Shown: positions 1 through 10,507 of the stretch, piece by piece
How the letters are laid out: every line of letters starts with the position of its first letter
Numbering within the stretch: position 1 is the stretch's first letter
Origin: Orobanche coerulescens
Taxonomy: Eukaryota > Streptophyta > Magnoliopsida > Lamiales > Orobanchaceae
NCBI GenBank assembly: GCA_033398695.1
Contig: CM065803.1
Span: forward strand, 47,979,501-48,043,500
Direction: 5' to 3'
Length of the DNA: 64,000 nt
Notes under the pieces: generated by a model
What the model was told of the DNA's origin: nothing
The model's database searches: none
The model's input: the letters and a program-made list of their open reading frames with translations, nothing else
Program-made: the position numbers and the translations under genes

Positions 1-208
1 TATCTAAAATCTAAAGATTTGATATCCCTTAGACTTTAGTAATAAATTTCGATTCATATGGATCATGTATCCATGAATCCAAAATCTTGATCCTACAGAT
101 CATAAAAGATTAGATCTCGAGTTTCATATATCTCATATCTTTTAAACTCGTGTTATCACAGTAAATATAATCAATCTATCATATCTCATATTCCATAGAT
201 TTATATAT
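1..208. other. AT-rich flank, no gene seen
   Basis: A-T rich sequence with short internal echoes of words such as gatatctt and tagatct. I see no coding frame, RNA gene or recognisable element end. It is the left flank of the Mutator-like MITE. Confidence 0.5.
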
Positions 209-217
209 ATCGTACAA

Positions 218-1069
218 GGCAAAATTACCAATTAGGGGTATGAACATTCCAAAATTTTGCACTTATGGTAACAAACTTTTTGTATCATTTAGGGGTATGA
301 ACTCATTTCCGTCCAACCAAATTAGGGTGTCCGTGAAAATCCATCAGCTAACAGACATGCTGCCATGTCCGTTAAGTGACATGTGTCACCTCCCAATTGA
401 TCCACGTAATAATAAAAAAATAATAAAAAATATAAAAAATAAAAAATCTGAGATTTTTTTTAAAAATCCAAACATTTTTTTAAAAAATATCTGAATTGTT
501 AATATTAAAAATCGGATGTTTTTATTAAAAGTTTGAAAATAAGAAATAAAAATAAAATAGTTTTTTATGAAAAGTAAGAAATAAAAGATAACAAAACAAA
601 AACTAGAAGTTTTTTTTTTAAATATAATTATAATTCAGTTTTTATTTATTTATGGAAAATAATATTCCAATTTTTTTTAAAAAACAGTTTATAAATCGGA
701 TCCAGAGTTTTTAATTTTTTAATTTTTATTTTTGAGCTTTAAATAAAATCCAATTTTTAATATTAATATTACAAATTTTTTTTTTTAAGAAAAATAAAGT
801 TTGGATTTGTTTAAAAAATTTAAGATTTTATTATATTATTTAGACTTTTATATTTTTTATTATTTTTTTATTATTATGGGGACCAATCAGAAGGTGACAG
901 TGTCACTTAACGGACCGATCATCAAGTCCGAGATTTAACTGATGGATTTTCACGGATATCCTAACTTGGTTGGACGGAAACAAGTTTTTATCCATAAATG
1001 ATACAAAAAAAATTATTACCATAAATGCAAAATTTGGGAAAGTGCATACCCCTAATTGGTAATTTTGCC
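218..1069. mobile_element. Non-autonomous Mutator-like element (MULE/MITE)
   Basis: The ends are inverted repeats of about 150-160 bp. The left end starts GGCAAAATTACCAATTAGGG and the right end is its reverse complement with scattered mismatches. The left arm is about 218-375 and the right arm about 910-1069. The flanks are a 9-bp near-perfect duplication, ATCGTACAA (209-217) and ATTGTACAA (1070-1078), with one mismatch. Long terminal inverted repeats with a 9-bp duplication are the hallmark of Mutator-like elements. The interior is extremely A+T rich and codes for nothing, so movement would need a transposase from elsewhere. Small frames in the arms are chance. Confidence 0.85.
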
Positions 1070-1142
1070 ATTGTACAATTTCATTAACTTTGCATAGAAT
1101 AATAATTCTCAATTATTATGAGTTAGATTTAAAATCACTATT

Positions 1143-1501
1143 TGTTATGAATAAAATGTGAAATGCTCATGTGAAAGGAAGAAAGCCTTCATCTAAATGT
1201 GAAAATGAGAAATTATCAAGTCTTAATTTTTGAGCTACATTCATAGCTATATATTGATGACTTTGAAGGTTGACAATTTTGCCATTTCATACCCCAAAGT
1301 TGACTATAAATAGATGTATTTTGGGAGATGGAAGACACACCAATTCTAAGCATTCTTGAGCTATAGAATTCTCCCTCATTTTCTCTCCTCTTGTAATATA
1401 GAAAATCCTTGGTAGCTTTGCTACAAAGTTTAAGGGTTAGAATCATTGTAAACATTCTCCAAATATATTAGTGAAGTTTCGGATCCCTCCGACCGTGGAC
1501 G
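1143..1501 (+). repeat. Cop1 5' LTR, first part
   Basis: Matches the 3' LTR at 33323-33741 over its whole length, with scattered substitutions and small indels. It stops at GGACG (1497-1501), where Gy1 begins, and resumes at 29547. With the second part it totals about 422 bp against 419 bp for the 3' LTR, so the split explains the structure exactly. Confidence 0.93.
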
Positions 1502-3360
1502 TGTAACACCCCCAAGTTATTCAGGGTATATTACAGCGCCGTGAACCCCACCGAGGGACCTACAAGGCTAATCATACGCGGAACTATAAAACTTGACCGA
1601 GAAGGTCCAAATACAATGAAATGAAAGACGATACAAAGGGTATTCAAACCATGTCCAATGTATCCAAATACATCACAGTACAAAAATCAAAACCTCGGCA
1701 ACACAGGCCGGAACATCAAGGGAGACTGAAAACAAACAATACTCGAGTATTCAATAACCATTTCAGAACAACAACACTGAATGGAGGAACACAAAACATA
1801 ACTGGAGATAAAACACAGTATCACGATTCCCCATCATCTTCATGCCGACCCGATATCTGCCTATCCGCTCTCCTGGAACCTGAAATACATAAAAAGTATT
1901 TCCCCCATAAAGGGGTTAGCCGTCGAATAGCTAGTGCAAGTATATCATGTATGAAACATAATACTCCTCGACAATAAAGTAAAGGTAACCGTCAATTCAT
2001 CAATTCAAGACTAGTATTCCGGAATAACTAAATCTCATAGCATCACATAAATACATATATGAATACCGTGGAACCGCACCAGAGGCTACGGAACCTTCAG
2101 AGGACTCGTCGGTCCATCACAGAGTGGTTCGTTCATATCATCTGTGGAATCGCACCAAGAGGCTACGAAACCCTCAGGGGACCCGTCGGCCCGCCCCAGA
2201 GTGGATATAAATCATCATGCCATTAATATAGATTACTTTCAAAGTCGAGAACGTACAATCATAAATATATACTTGCCTTTGAGACATCGAGAAATTGAAC
2301 GGAAAAAGGGGATGAGTTCGGTAGGTCCAAGAACGCGCTTCCGGCACCTAAACGATTCGCAAGGAATATGATAATCAATTATCCATACTCAAATTACACG
2401 AAGAAACTCCCGAAACCCGTCTACGATTCATGAAAATACACGGATAAACAACTAGAGGTTGGAAAATCGTCTAAACCCTCACAAGTCCGAAAACGGCACA
2501 ATCCAATCCGCAAAATCGTAAGAAAAGCATGCATACGGGATAGATACATCATAATCTCAAGGTCCTCAAGCTTCAAAATGGATAAATCGGACGAATCTAC
2601 GAAAAACCCCAAAATTCCCAACAAATAGGGTTCTAAGGATTTTTACCTTGGTTTGGACGATGGAATGGATTAGATGCTGTGAAATCTTTGTTCTCCAACC
2701 AAAGTATCTGAAGAAAGTTCGCTTCCAAACTCCCCGAATCGCCCAAGTCCGCTGCTCCTGATCGGAAATGTGAGAAGAATGTGAAAAATGACGAAATGGA
2801 AGTCAACTGTCCATTATATACTCGCCCAGTCTAGCGCACGCTACGCCTCAATATTAGCGTGCGCTAACGGGTCACCCGGTAGTCCAGTGGTTACTGTCAT
2901 AAGACATTAGCGCGCGCTACGAAACATCCCTAGCGTGCACTAACTGGTGTCCTGTCAAAATCTCAGTTCACTGTCTCAGTCCGCTAGCGTGCATTAACAC
3001 TGAGCACTAGCGTGCGCTACGCAACACATATAGCGTACACTAGCCGCTGCATAGCGTGCGTTACCTGCTAGTCCAGAAAGTCTGAAACCTCACTGCCTAT
3101 GCCGACTCAGTCCGTTAGCGCGCGCTAAGGCTCAAATCTAGCGTGCGCTACTCACGCAGAATTAGCGTGCGTTAACATCGGCCTAGCGTGCGCTACCTCC
3201 CTGACCCAGAACACTTCCGAAAGGTCTAACCAGCACGATCATGATCCAAACAAGGCATGAAACTCTAGATCAACGCCGACTACATCACAAAGAGTTTACA
3301 GTGCGATAAAACAGGAGGAACGGTAAGGACAAACAGTCAATAAAAAGTACGGGTATTACA
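1502..3360 (-). repeat. Gy1 3' LTR
   Basis: An 1859-bp direct repeat of 27694-29541. On the + strand it starts TGTAACACCCCC and ends GGGTATTACA. In element order it holds a palindrome array, the TATA box (2815-2820), a candidate intron donor at 2276, two degenerate minisatellite units around 2060-2210, a hairpin with CTAAC, and an acceptor at 1880. The part from about 1502 to 2640 is homologous, reverse-complemented, to the 3' part of solo LTR Gy3. The upstream U3 part is unrelated to Gy3. Confidence 0.93.
2815..3195 (-). promoter_or_regulatory. Gy1 U3 palindrome array and TATA box
   Basis: About twelve copies of a 12-bp near-palindrome with consensus TAGCGTGCGCTA on the + strand, which is TAGCGCACGCTA in element sense. 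They lie between 2832 and 3195, spaced roughly 15-45 bp. A TATATA box follows directly downstream in element sense (2815-2820). Some copies are perfect palindromes (TAGCGCGCGCTA) and others carry one substitution. The position suggests binding sites for a promoter-acting factor, which is an inference. Confidence 0.75.
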
Positions 3361-3398
3361 TTCCCCCCTCTAAAAATATGTTTCGTCCCGAAACTTAA
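3361..3398 (-). other. Gy1 polypurine tract region
   Basis: Next to the LTR. In element sense it reads AAGTTTCGGGACGAAAC, then an A-rich stretch and a purine run (AGAGGGGGGAA) ending at the LTR. This is the plus-strand priming site used in reverse transcription. The 8-bp arms AAGTTTCG and CGAAACTT form an inverted repeat seen at the same place in the other gypsy elements here. Confidence 0.75.
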
Positions 3399-3790
3399 GA
3401 AATAAAAAGTTCGGGGTACTCCGATCGCAAATTCTCTTCCGTGACCCAAGTCGCCTCCTCGACCCCATGTCTCGACCATTTCACTAAAACCAATGGGATT
3501 GTTTTGTGCCGAAGCTGCTTCTCACGACGTTCAAGAATCTTCACTGTTTTCTCCTGATAGGTAACATCCTTGGTTACGTAAATCTCACTATAGCAAAAAA
3601 CATGACTTGGATCCGGCATATGCCTTCTCAACTGAGAAACATGACAAATGATATGAACAAGACCCAACACAGGGGGCAACGACAAGCGATAAGCTAAGCC
3701 TCCAACCCTGGAGTAGGACATGGTCTCCAAAATCGAATTCCAAAGGTTGACGACGAGTATCAGCATACGATTGATATGTTGAAGGGCATC
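3395..3790 (-). pseudogene. Gy1 integrase C-terminus with chromodomain (fragment)
   Basis: The - strand frames encode the tail of a Ty3/gypsy integrase. There is a stretch ending FDFGDHVLL, then the segment AYRLSLPPVLG, a linker, and a chromodomain-like end containing VKWSRHGVEEATWVTEENLR, finishing EYPELFIS. Compared with the same region of Gy5 in this window, about 30 residues after GDHVLL are missing and the frame changes, so it is internally deleted as well as truncated. A C-terminal chromodomain places Gy1 in the chromovirus branch, probably Tekay/Del-like. The homology stops abruptly near 3790, where Gy1b LTR sequence begins. Confidence 0.8.
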
Positions 3791-5544
3791 TCAAAAGACG
3801 AAAAGAGGTCAACTAAAATCGTCTGTACTATATTCAACAATACCAAGGATTGTCAAAACATTATTCTAACTCGTAAGTGTAGCATGAGCTGACTGTGCCG
3901 AATCCTGTCCGTCGGATTGTACCGATAAAGCTCAATATGGACAAAAACCAATAACACACAAAACAATGACAACAAGTCCCGAAACACTGACATACAATCC
4001 AAACGCTCACACTGTCAAAGACAATGATCAACTCATAAACCAACCGAGAATATCGTCGACATGATAAACTCCAATGGTATCGGCGAAAGATCCACAATAA
4101 TCGAGAATACCATCAACATGATAACCTCCAACACGATCAATAAGGTAACAACAACGACCGAGAGTACCATCTACAAGGTAGCTCTAAACGATCAACAATA
4201 ATGGATCTCAAAGAAATAACCCCGACTGTCGAACAAACCCCTCGGGCGTATGAACAACCAGTCACAAACAGTCAAACATATCCAATACAACATGGACTAT
4301 GAACGACCACAACAATAAGGCTCAAAAGGGACATCACAGTACGCCCGATCCGGAAATGTGTCCGTGCACATGTCCACTCCGTATACGGAATCCAGAATAT
4401 ACGTGGGACAATGTACCTAATTAGCCTCACGGACTACGTCCCGTGTGCACGGTCCAATGCGGAAACATCCACGCATGACCATCGTGCCTGGCTAAAAATC
4501 CTACACATAACCAATAGGCACGCAAATATGATTCCAAATATATCACGATGCAACGTGACAAATAAATTCAAAGGATAACACCTCTAATACGGATCATACG
4601 ACTCACCAAAGTGAACGATGATACATGAATAATGAAAGATCGACATGACCAACAATATCCAACATAACCATCCTGGGATCACGATCCCTAAGGACCGATT
4701 AACACGAACAACAATATGGAAATCCTCAACCCTCAATGATCACAAAATTACCGAGTTCACAAGAATGATAGTGTGCTGCCTTGAGTCGGCCAACACGACA
4801 ATAATAACTCACGGATGGGCACCGTCCTCGGCGATCCCAATTCAATACCTCGATTGTCTTAGAACGACCAATCGATAACGACTCAACGGATGGGAACTAT
4901 CTTCGACAGTCCCAATTCAATATTTCGATTACCTTAGAATGGTCAATCGATAACAACGATACAACGGATGTCTCGGCACCTTTAATCGGTTACCGATAAT
5001 GAAGATGATAATTCGAATACATCAACGCCTTCAATCGGCCAATACAATGTCAATAGAAAAACACCGATATCAATAACGACGATCACCACAATATCTCAAT
5101 GGAACATCAGTCACGATAACAATTGATACGTCGATACCGCGAACCGGCTATCGACAGTAACTTTACCAACAAGTATCGCAATGCCTTGAACCGGCCATTT
5201 ACGAACAACAATAACATTTGGCATAATTTGCCGACGGGTGTCGTATCAAACAATCCCCTGATATCAATAAAATCATAAAGAGACCAAGTCTCGATATGAC
5301 ACACACATTCGTACACCTACATGATAACATTAATCTCATTGATTAGTACAAGTATAAAACTTGCCTCGATATCAATACAGCGAACTGTTACCAATTCAGT
5401 TGATTTCGTCTACGAGTTCCTCAGTCCCGACCAAGGTAATCTACGAACTCTTCAACCTCAACCGCAACAAAACAGTCATAATCCATGATCAAACATTATA
5501 TCATATTGTAAAATGAAGGATTAATAATCAACAGGTTTGATGAC
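3790..5544 (-). repeat. Gy1b: truncated giant LTR, proximal part
   Basis: Reverse-complement homologue of the middle of the Gy6 LTR (about 46500-48120). Landmarks are the tract around 4200-4400 with ggatctcaaagaaat and cggaaatgtgtccgtgcaca, and a donor-like AGGCAAGTTT near 5362. The final about 700 bp of the LTR, including its acceptor-like site and terminal TGTTACA, is missing at the 3790 breakpoint. No duplication flanks that breakpoint, so it reflects deletion or recombination rather than insertion. Small open frames here are incidental. Confidence 0.8.
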
Positions 5545-6257
5545 TGTAATATCCGCAATTTCGGATTTTCGGTAATTTTCTTTTTTAGGCGGAGGTCCAT
5601 TTAGACGACTCGCTTTGGACCGTCTCGTCATTTTGAGAATGATTAATTCTACACTTTTTGTCATCCGAGTTCGTTTCAGTATTGTTTTGTTGAGTTCCGT
5701 GTTTATTAACGACTTTTCCGCACTCGAGTTCGATTCTCGTGAATCTCGTTCAAAATTACTGTTTCGAGTTTCCCGTAAGTCCGTTTAACTTTGTTAGACG
5801 TGTTGTGAACTTCGGTTTGGTTATTCGATCACGTATCGTGATTTTCGGACGTTTTGGGTCATTTTCGTAATTTCCCAAAGTTTGGGGTAATTACCTTCCG
5901 TTGTCGAATTTCGAGCCTTCGGGTGGTCGGAATAGTGTGTTCTACTAGCTCTTAGATTCGTCTTTGCGAGTAATTCGTGACCGTATCTTCGATTCGTATT
6001 CAGGTTCGGGTTTCGATGTCATTTTCGTGAGTTCAGTATTATTAAACGACTTTTCCACGTATGAGATCGACTTTGTTGGATTACCATTAATTTTTGGGAA
6101 CTCCAAAAATTCTGAATCTTTGCAATATTATAAAGCATCGAGTTATCTTTCCAATGGTTCAAACATTGAGTCAATCGGAGTCCGTACGAGAGAGTTATGG
6201 TCGAAATAGCTAAGTCACTCACATGTTCCAGTTTTGGCCGAGCAGCCTGCCGGAAGG

Positions 6258-6445
6258 GCCACGGCACACTTGGCCGAGCCGCGGCACACACACATTTCAA
6301 TTTTCGGCCGACCCGTCTGTACCGCGTGCCGCGGCACATGCCGACAGGGCCGCGGCATACGGCCGAGTCACTGCCGGTAGATTTGGCCCTATGCCGCGGC
6401 ACACTTCGGCTGGGCCGCGGCACACTGTGTCAGCCTATTTAAGGC
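6258..6445 (+). promoter_or_regulatory. Gy2 U3 array of GCCGCGGCACAC and TATA box
   Basis: Six copies of GCCGCGGCACA (some with one change), all in the same orientation, lie within about 170 bp just upstream of TATTTAAG. The core CCGCGG is a palindrome. The array occupies the slot that TAGCGCACGCTA arrays occupy in the other families. Small reading frames here that look rich in Arg, Pro and His are by-products of the repeat. Confidence 0.75.
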
Positions 6446-7429
6446 CCACCAGTTGTTTTTTTCGCCATTTTTCTCCTCCTTTTCCTTCTCTTCCGCGGCT
6501 GGGGTTGTTCCTATCATGGAGAGATGTTGTTGGTCAATAAATTCATGAAGTCTTGGAGTTCATATCATCAATCATCCATCCTATAAAATCCTTTGATCGA
6601 GCGAATCAGGTCAGATTTTCTAGAAATCTAATTTTGGGGATTTTGGGTATTTTGTTCGATTTCGTCCGTTTAATCCGATTTAACTTAGGATTGTGATGGA
6701 TTGATGATTATTTAGATGTATTGTATCATTTCCCTTGTTATCCCATGGTTGGATCGTATCGATTCGTTGTTTTGGTCGAGTTCTTGACCGACGCCTTGAA
6801 GGTGTCCGGTAAAATGTCATAGAGGGGTTTTCGGGCGTTCTACGATTATTCTTCCTCATATGATCGATGATTTATTGATTTTATGTTTTTAGGGTCGAAT
6901 TCTTGTGAAGAACTCGAGTCGGAACCCTTCCGTTCATTGTCTTCTTCGGGGTCCGAGCTTCCCGGTCGAACCGTGTTCTTCGGAGCGTTTGGTAGCGGTT
7001 ATTAAGGCAAGTATCTTACTATACGACTTGTATCTTGCGACTAGTAATTACGTACGAGATGTGTGATGATTTTGCTTGCCTTCGTAATTATGTTCCGTTT
7101 GAGTTGGTTGGATTTTCCGTAATTTGAAGGCTGTGCGATAATATTGTTATATTAGTATACATGTTAGGCGTTGTGCCATTTGTGCAGGATTGCGCCGTAC
7201 ATATGGGATGGTAGTACACTTGGTTGTGCAATCTATTGTGTACCGAACGTGTGTTATGTTGGATATGTGTCGTTGATTGACGATAGTTGTTGCGAGTGTT
7301 GAGATTGTGTTATGTGCGGGTGATGTACGATTTTGTGGTGATCAATGTGATTGATCAATTTTGCTCATTGTTGTATGTAATGTGAATGTGAATATGAATA
7401 TGTATGTGACCGCTAAGTTCACTCGTGTT

Positions 7430-7880
7430 GGTTCGACGGGACCTACGAGGATTCGTGGCAGTGCACTACGGGGTCAGAACTTAGTGAGGTACTGAGGTCC
7501 AATCGTCTTTGGTCAGCGAGGCCTACGATAACGCATGGCAGTGGACCATGAGTTTCGGACACAGTACGTCCAACCGGGTGAGCTCGACGGGGCTTACGGT
7601 GACACGTGGCAGTGGACTACGGTGTCAGGACTGTGTATGTGATTTTTGAGATTGATATAGTCGGTGCGGGTTGTTAAGCCTACGGAGACACGTGACAGTG
7701 GATCACGGTGCCGGAATTGGTTATGTCTGGTTAATAGTCCGTGCGGGTTGTTGAACGTACGGAGACACGTGATAGTGGATCACGGTGTCGGAATTGATTA
7801 TGTTTGTTTAATTGTGCGTGGTGTAGTCCGTGCGGGTTGTTGAACCTACGGAGACACGTGACAGTGGATCACGGTGTCAT
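7430..7880 (+). repeat. Gy2 LTR minisatellite
   Basis: Six degenerate tandem units of about 60-85 bp sharing the theme CGACGGGRCYTACGG...CGTGRCAGTGGACTACGGTGTC. The last three units are close copies that start GTCCGTGCGGGTTGTT. The same array is at about 24075-24533 in the second LTR. It lies wholly within the candidate LTR intron. Confidence 0.85.
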
Positions 7881-8201
7881 GAGCATGATTATTTTCAAAT
7901 CAAAGTTTTGAAAGGAAGGTTTTAAGAAAGGAATGTTGGGCCTTGCCCCACGAGATTTATGAAATGTTTTCGTACTGTAAATTGTTGAAATACAATTTGA
8001 GATTTGGGTTAAGACCCTAAGATTTTCGAAAGGTTTTGAAATTCTAAAAAAAAATTTCCGAGATGATAATCTTATTTTCGAATGCTTCATAGCTTATCTT
8101 TCCTTGTGAAAACCTCCCGGGGATATTTGTTACTTGATTATTATATTTGATTCACGATTATTAATTGCTTGTTACATTTCGTATGATTTGATACTTGCAC
8201 T

Positions 8202-8244
8202 AGTAAAACAGTGGAGTTTTACTAACCCCCGAGTAATCGGGGGG
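8202..8244 (+). other. Twin hairpin with CTAAC before acceptor-like site
   Basis: The first hairpin has arms AGTAAAAC and GTTTTACT with loop agtgga (8202-8223). The second is CCCCCGA-gtaa-TCGGGGG (8226-8243). Between them is CTAAC, the plant branch-point consensus. In Gy4 the first stem reads AGCAAAAC with GTTTTGCT, so a base pair is exchanged on both arms, which supports a folded RNA. Confidence 0.7.
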
Positions 8245-8633
8245 TGTATGTCTGTTTTGCGTCCAGGTACATGCAGATTCAGGGGAGCAGTCACAGGGTT
8301 GGCACAAGAGGATGACGAGCTGCGATACTAATCATGAGTCGAGAGTTGTTCTGATTTTTGTTGTGTAGTCAGAGCTGATTTCAGTCTTCCGCTGTATTGT
8401 ATTTCGACCCCTGTGTGGGTAATGTCGTTTAAGTAAGTTTTGTTGATTGGGTTGTGTGACCTCATCGGTCTGTGTATTCACGTGTAAGTGACCAAAACGG
8501 TTTGTATTATTATATTGTTTGACCCTGGCCGGGCAAGCATAGGTTGTTTATGGATGTTTAGCCTGGTAGATCCTTGAGGAAAGGGTCTACGGCGTGTAAT
8601 ATTCCCATACGGTTTTGGGGGTGTTACATTTAT

Positions 8634-8645
8634 GGTATCGGAGCT
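8634..8645 (+). other. Gy2 primer-binding site
   Basis: TGGTATCGGAGC four bases after the 5' LTR. It differs by one base from the usual complement of the initiator tRNA-Met 3' end, the common primer of plant Ty3/gypsy elements. Confidence 0.85.
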
Positions 8646-8824
8646 TAGGTTGCGGAAACCTAGGCTGTCGGGTCGAGTCGAGTCGTGATTTGTCGAGTAA
8701 TGTGTTGTCTTGTCGTTCGAGTCGTCAGGTGACAAGTTGAGTTGTGTGTAGTCACAACGAGTTGGATATGTTGTCGGATGAGATTAGTATCGTGGGCGAC
8801 CGTCATCTCCGTGGGCCTGTGGAC

Positions 8825-9964
8825 GTAAGTCTCCTCTTTTATGCATAATATGTGTGTTCATGATTTCAATTATGTGTGATATTTTTAGTGCATAATTTTG
8901 TTTACGCGGTGTTGTGCAATGAAGTTGTATTCAACACTTGGATACGCCGTATGTGTATAGAACTGGATGTATTGATGTTTGGGCCTTGAACCACCATGTG
9001 GTTGGTATGGTGTGAAAGTTGTGAACCTTGATGGGTTTTACGGTAAAGTTTGTGAGAAACCCCGATGAATGATTTTGCTGTGTGTTTAAACTTGATACCA
9101 CGAGATGCATTTGATTGAATTGGCGACCCTGGTTGCCATTTAAGTATGTGGTTTTAAATTTGACTGTTTTTGGAAGGTTGTAATTTTTGTCCGCTATTGG
9201 CAATTTTGAGAGTGTTTTCTGAAGGACTTTACAGTTTGAGAATTTTTGTAATAATCGATTTTTGGAAAATATTTTGGTGGTGCGGTCAAACCACGGTTTA
9301 TATGGATTTTTAAAATTTGTTAAACTTTGACAAATGGGTCGTGTATTTTCAAATGACACAATCAGACGGTACTTGAAAAAAATGTGTTTTGAAGTACTTC
9401 GGACAGTGTAAAATATTACCGTCGTTTTGATTATGAACTAAAGGATTTTGGAAAATTTTTATTTTGCAGAACGATTTTTGGTTTTCGGAATTTCGAACTT
9501 CATATGTCCACATGTTGGGGCAAGTGGTTGTGATAAGCCTGTGGTGTTGTTGTGCTCACCGGAGAATGTTTCAGTATTTTCTAAATATTGATATACATGG
9601 TTTTGATTGGACGATCGGGGTATTAAAAGTGTTTTCAAGAATTTCATTTCACCAAATTTTTCAAACTTGAGAATTTTAAAATTTTATCATTTGCATAATA
9701 CCCCGGAAATATTTTATTTTGCTGCGAGTGTTTGATCCCTACGATACGTGTGTGGTTTTGACTGTGTTTGATTTGGTAAAATCCAAACACCTCTATCGAT
9801 GTGACTATGTGGATTATTTTTGAATGAAGTTCTTAAATTACAGTGTTAGTTTGTGCACTTGTTTGATGACTTGGAGTTGATGCTTTATCGTGCTGCTATT
9901 ATCGTCCTATGTTGACGTTGTGATGTTTGTTTGGTTGCGTTATTCTGTTTGGTCGTCCGTTCAG
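8825..9964 (+). other. Candidate leader intron upstream of Gy2 gag
   Basis: The donor context is GGAC|GTAAGTCTCC and the acceptor is CCGTTCAG, one base before the gag ATG at 9966. The same arrangement occurs in Gy1 (127 nt), Gy5 (112 nt) and Gy4 (1375 nt). The 1140-nt stretch contains many ATGs and no coherent coding region, which is consistent with an intron. Inference only. Confidence 0.5.
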
Positions 9965-9965
9965 T

Positions 9966-10507
9966 ATGCCGAGAGGTCGTGGCCGAGGACGTGGTCGTGA
10001 TCAGGAGCGTGGGAGGGCGACTCCCTCCTTGCCGAGTACCGATCACCTCGATGCATCGGGGACATTCGAATAGCGTTAATGTTGACGTTGGCGCCGCCAC
10101 CATCCTTTGTCAGGTGGTTGACCAGTTAGTGCAGATGAATCAGGCCGTACGTCGGGATGAGAACCCGAATAGGGATAACGGAACTAGTAAGTGGTTACGA
10201 GATGTGATGAAGATGCAGCCGCCCCGTTTTGTGGGTTCGTCTGACTTGTTAGGATGGGAAAACTGGCTCTTCCAGTTGGACGAGAATATTTGATCTCGTA
10301 GCTTGTCCGGATGATAGGAGGGTACCCATTGCTCGATGCACCTTTCGACAAAGAAGCTGCAGACTGGTGGCACGCTGTAGTGCCTGCAGATCGTACGCCT
10401 ACATGGGCTGAGTTTAAGACTGCCATGGAGGCAGAGTATTGCCCGTTGCCTGTCCGTGAACGCAGAATCGTTGAGTTTTTCTCGGCTACGCCCCAGGATG
10501 TGTCAAT
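9966..10507 (+). pseudogene. Gy2 gag, N-terminal part
   Basis: Starts at the ATG of MPRGRGRGRGRDQERG, the Arg-Gly-rich N-terminus shared by gag of Gy4 and Gy5. Gag forms the cytoplasmic virus-like particle and packages element RNA. The frame shifts after about 35 codons. It continues in another frame with a VDQLVQMN coiled segment, then KWLRDVMKMQPPRFVGSSD and WENWLFQLDENI, then a stop. It resumes in a third frame with DKEAADWWHAV, WAEFKTAMEAEY and the motif PLPVRERRIVEFFSATPQD. Solo LTR Gy3 then interrupts it. Removing Gy3 and one TCAAT copy puts the C-terminal part directly downstream in phase. Earlier frameshifts make it non-functional. Confidence 0.82.

Larger units (their letters stand above)
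7017..8266 (+). other. Candidate GC-AG intron inside Gy2 LTR
   Basis: The donor AAG|GCAAGTATC matches the GC-type 5' splice-site consensus. The acceptor context is a T-rich stretch ending GCGTCCAG|GTAC, and a branch-point-like CTAAC lies about 40 nt upstream. Corresponding sites occur in every other gypsy LTR of the window. Splicing would remove the minisatellite and hairpins from the transcript leader. No RNA evidence is available, so this is inference from cross-family conservation. Confidence 0.5.
5545..8629 (+). repeat. Gy2 5' LTR
   Basis: Begins TGTAATATCC and ends GGGGGTGTTACA. In order it contains a CCGCGGCACAC array (6258-6426), a TATA-like TATTTAAG (about 6437), a CT-rich leader, a donor-like AAG|GCAAGT (7016/7017), a six-unit minisatellite (7430-7880), two hairpins (8202-8244), CAG|G (8266), and the conserved tail GGCGTGTAATATTCCC before the end. 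It is nearly identical to the second LTR (13669-14398 plus 22927-25280), so insertion was fairly recent. Confidence 0.95.

Noticed and set aside
1143..1501. Solo copia LTR
   Set aside because: The sequence continues exactly at 29547 after Gy1 and leads into copia pol, so it is a split 5' LTR and not a solo LTR.
6019..6540. Overlapping frames on both strands rich in Pro, Arg and His
   Set aside because: They are translations of the CCGCGGCACAC array and flanking LTR. They recur at 10663-11031 and 22796-23236 only where the array recurs, and have no domain.
8931..9359. 142-codon frame on the - strand
   Set aside because: Antisense to the Gy2 leader/candidate intron, no family motif, T-rich DNA read on the opposite strand.
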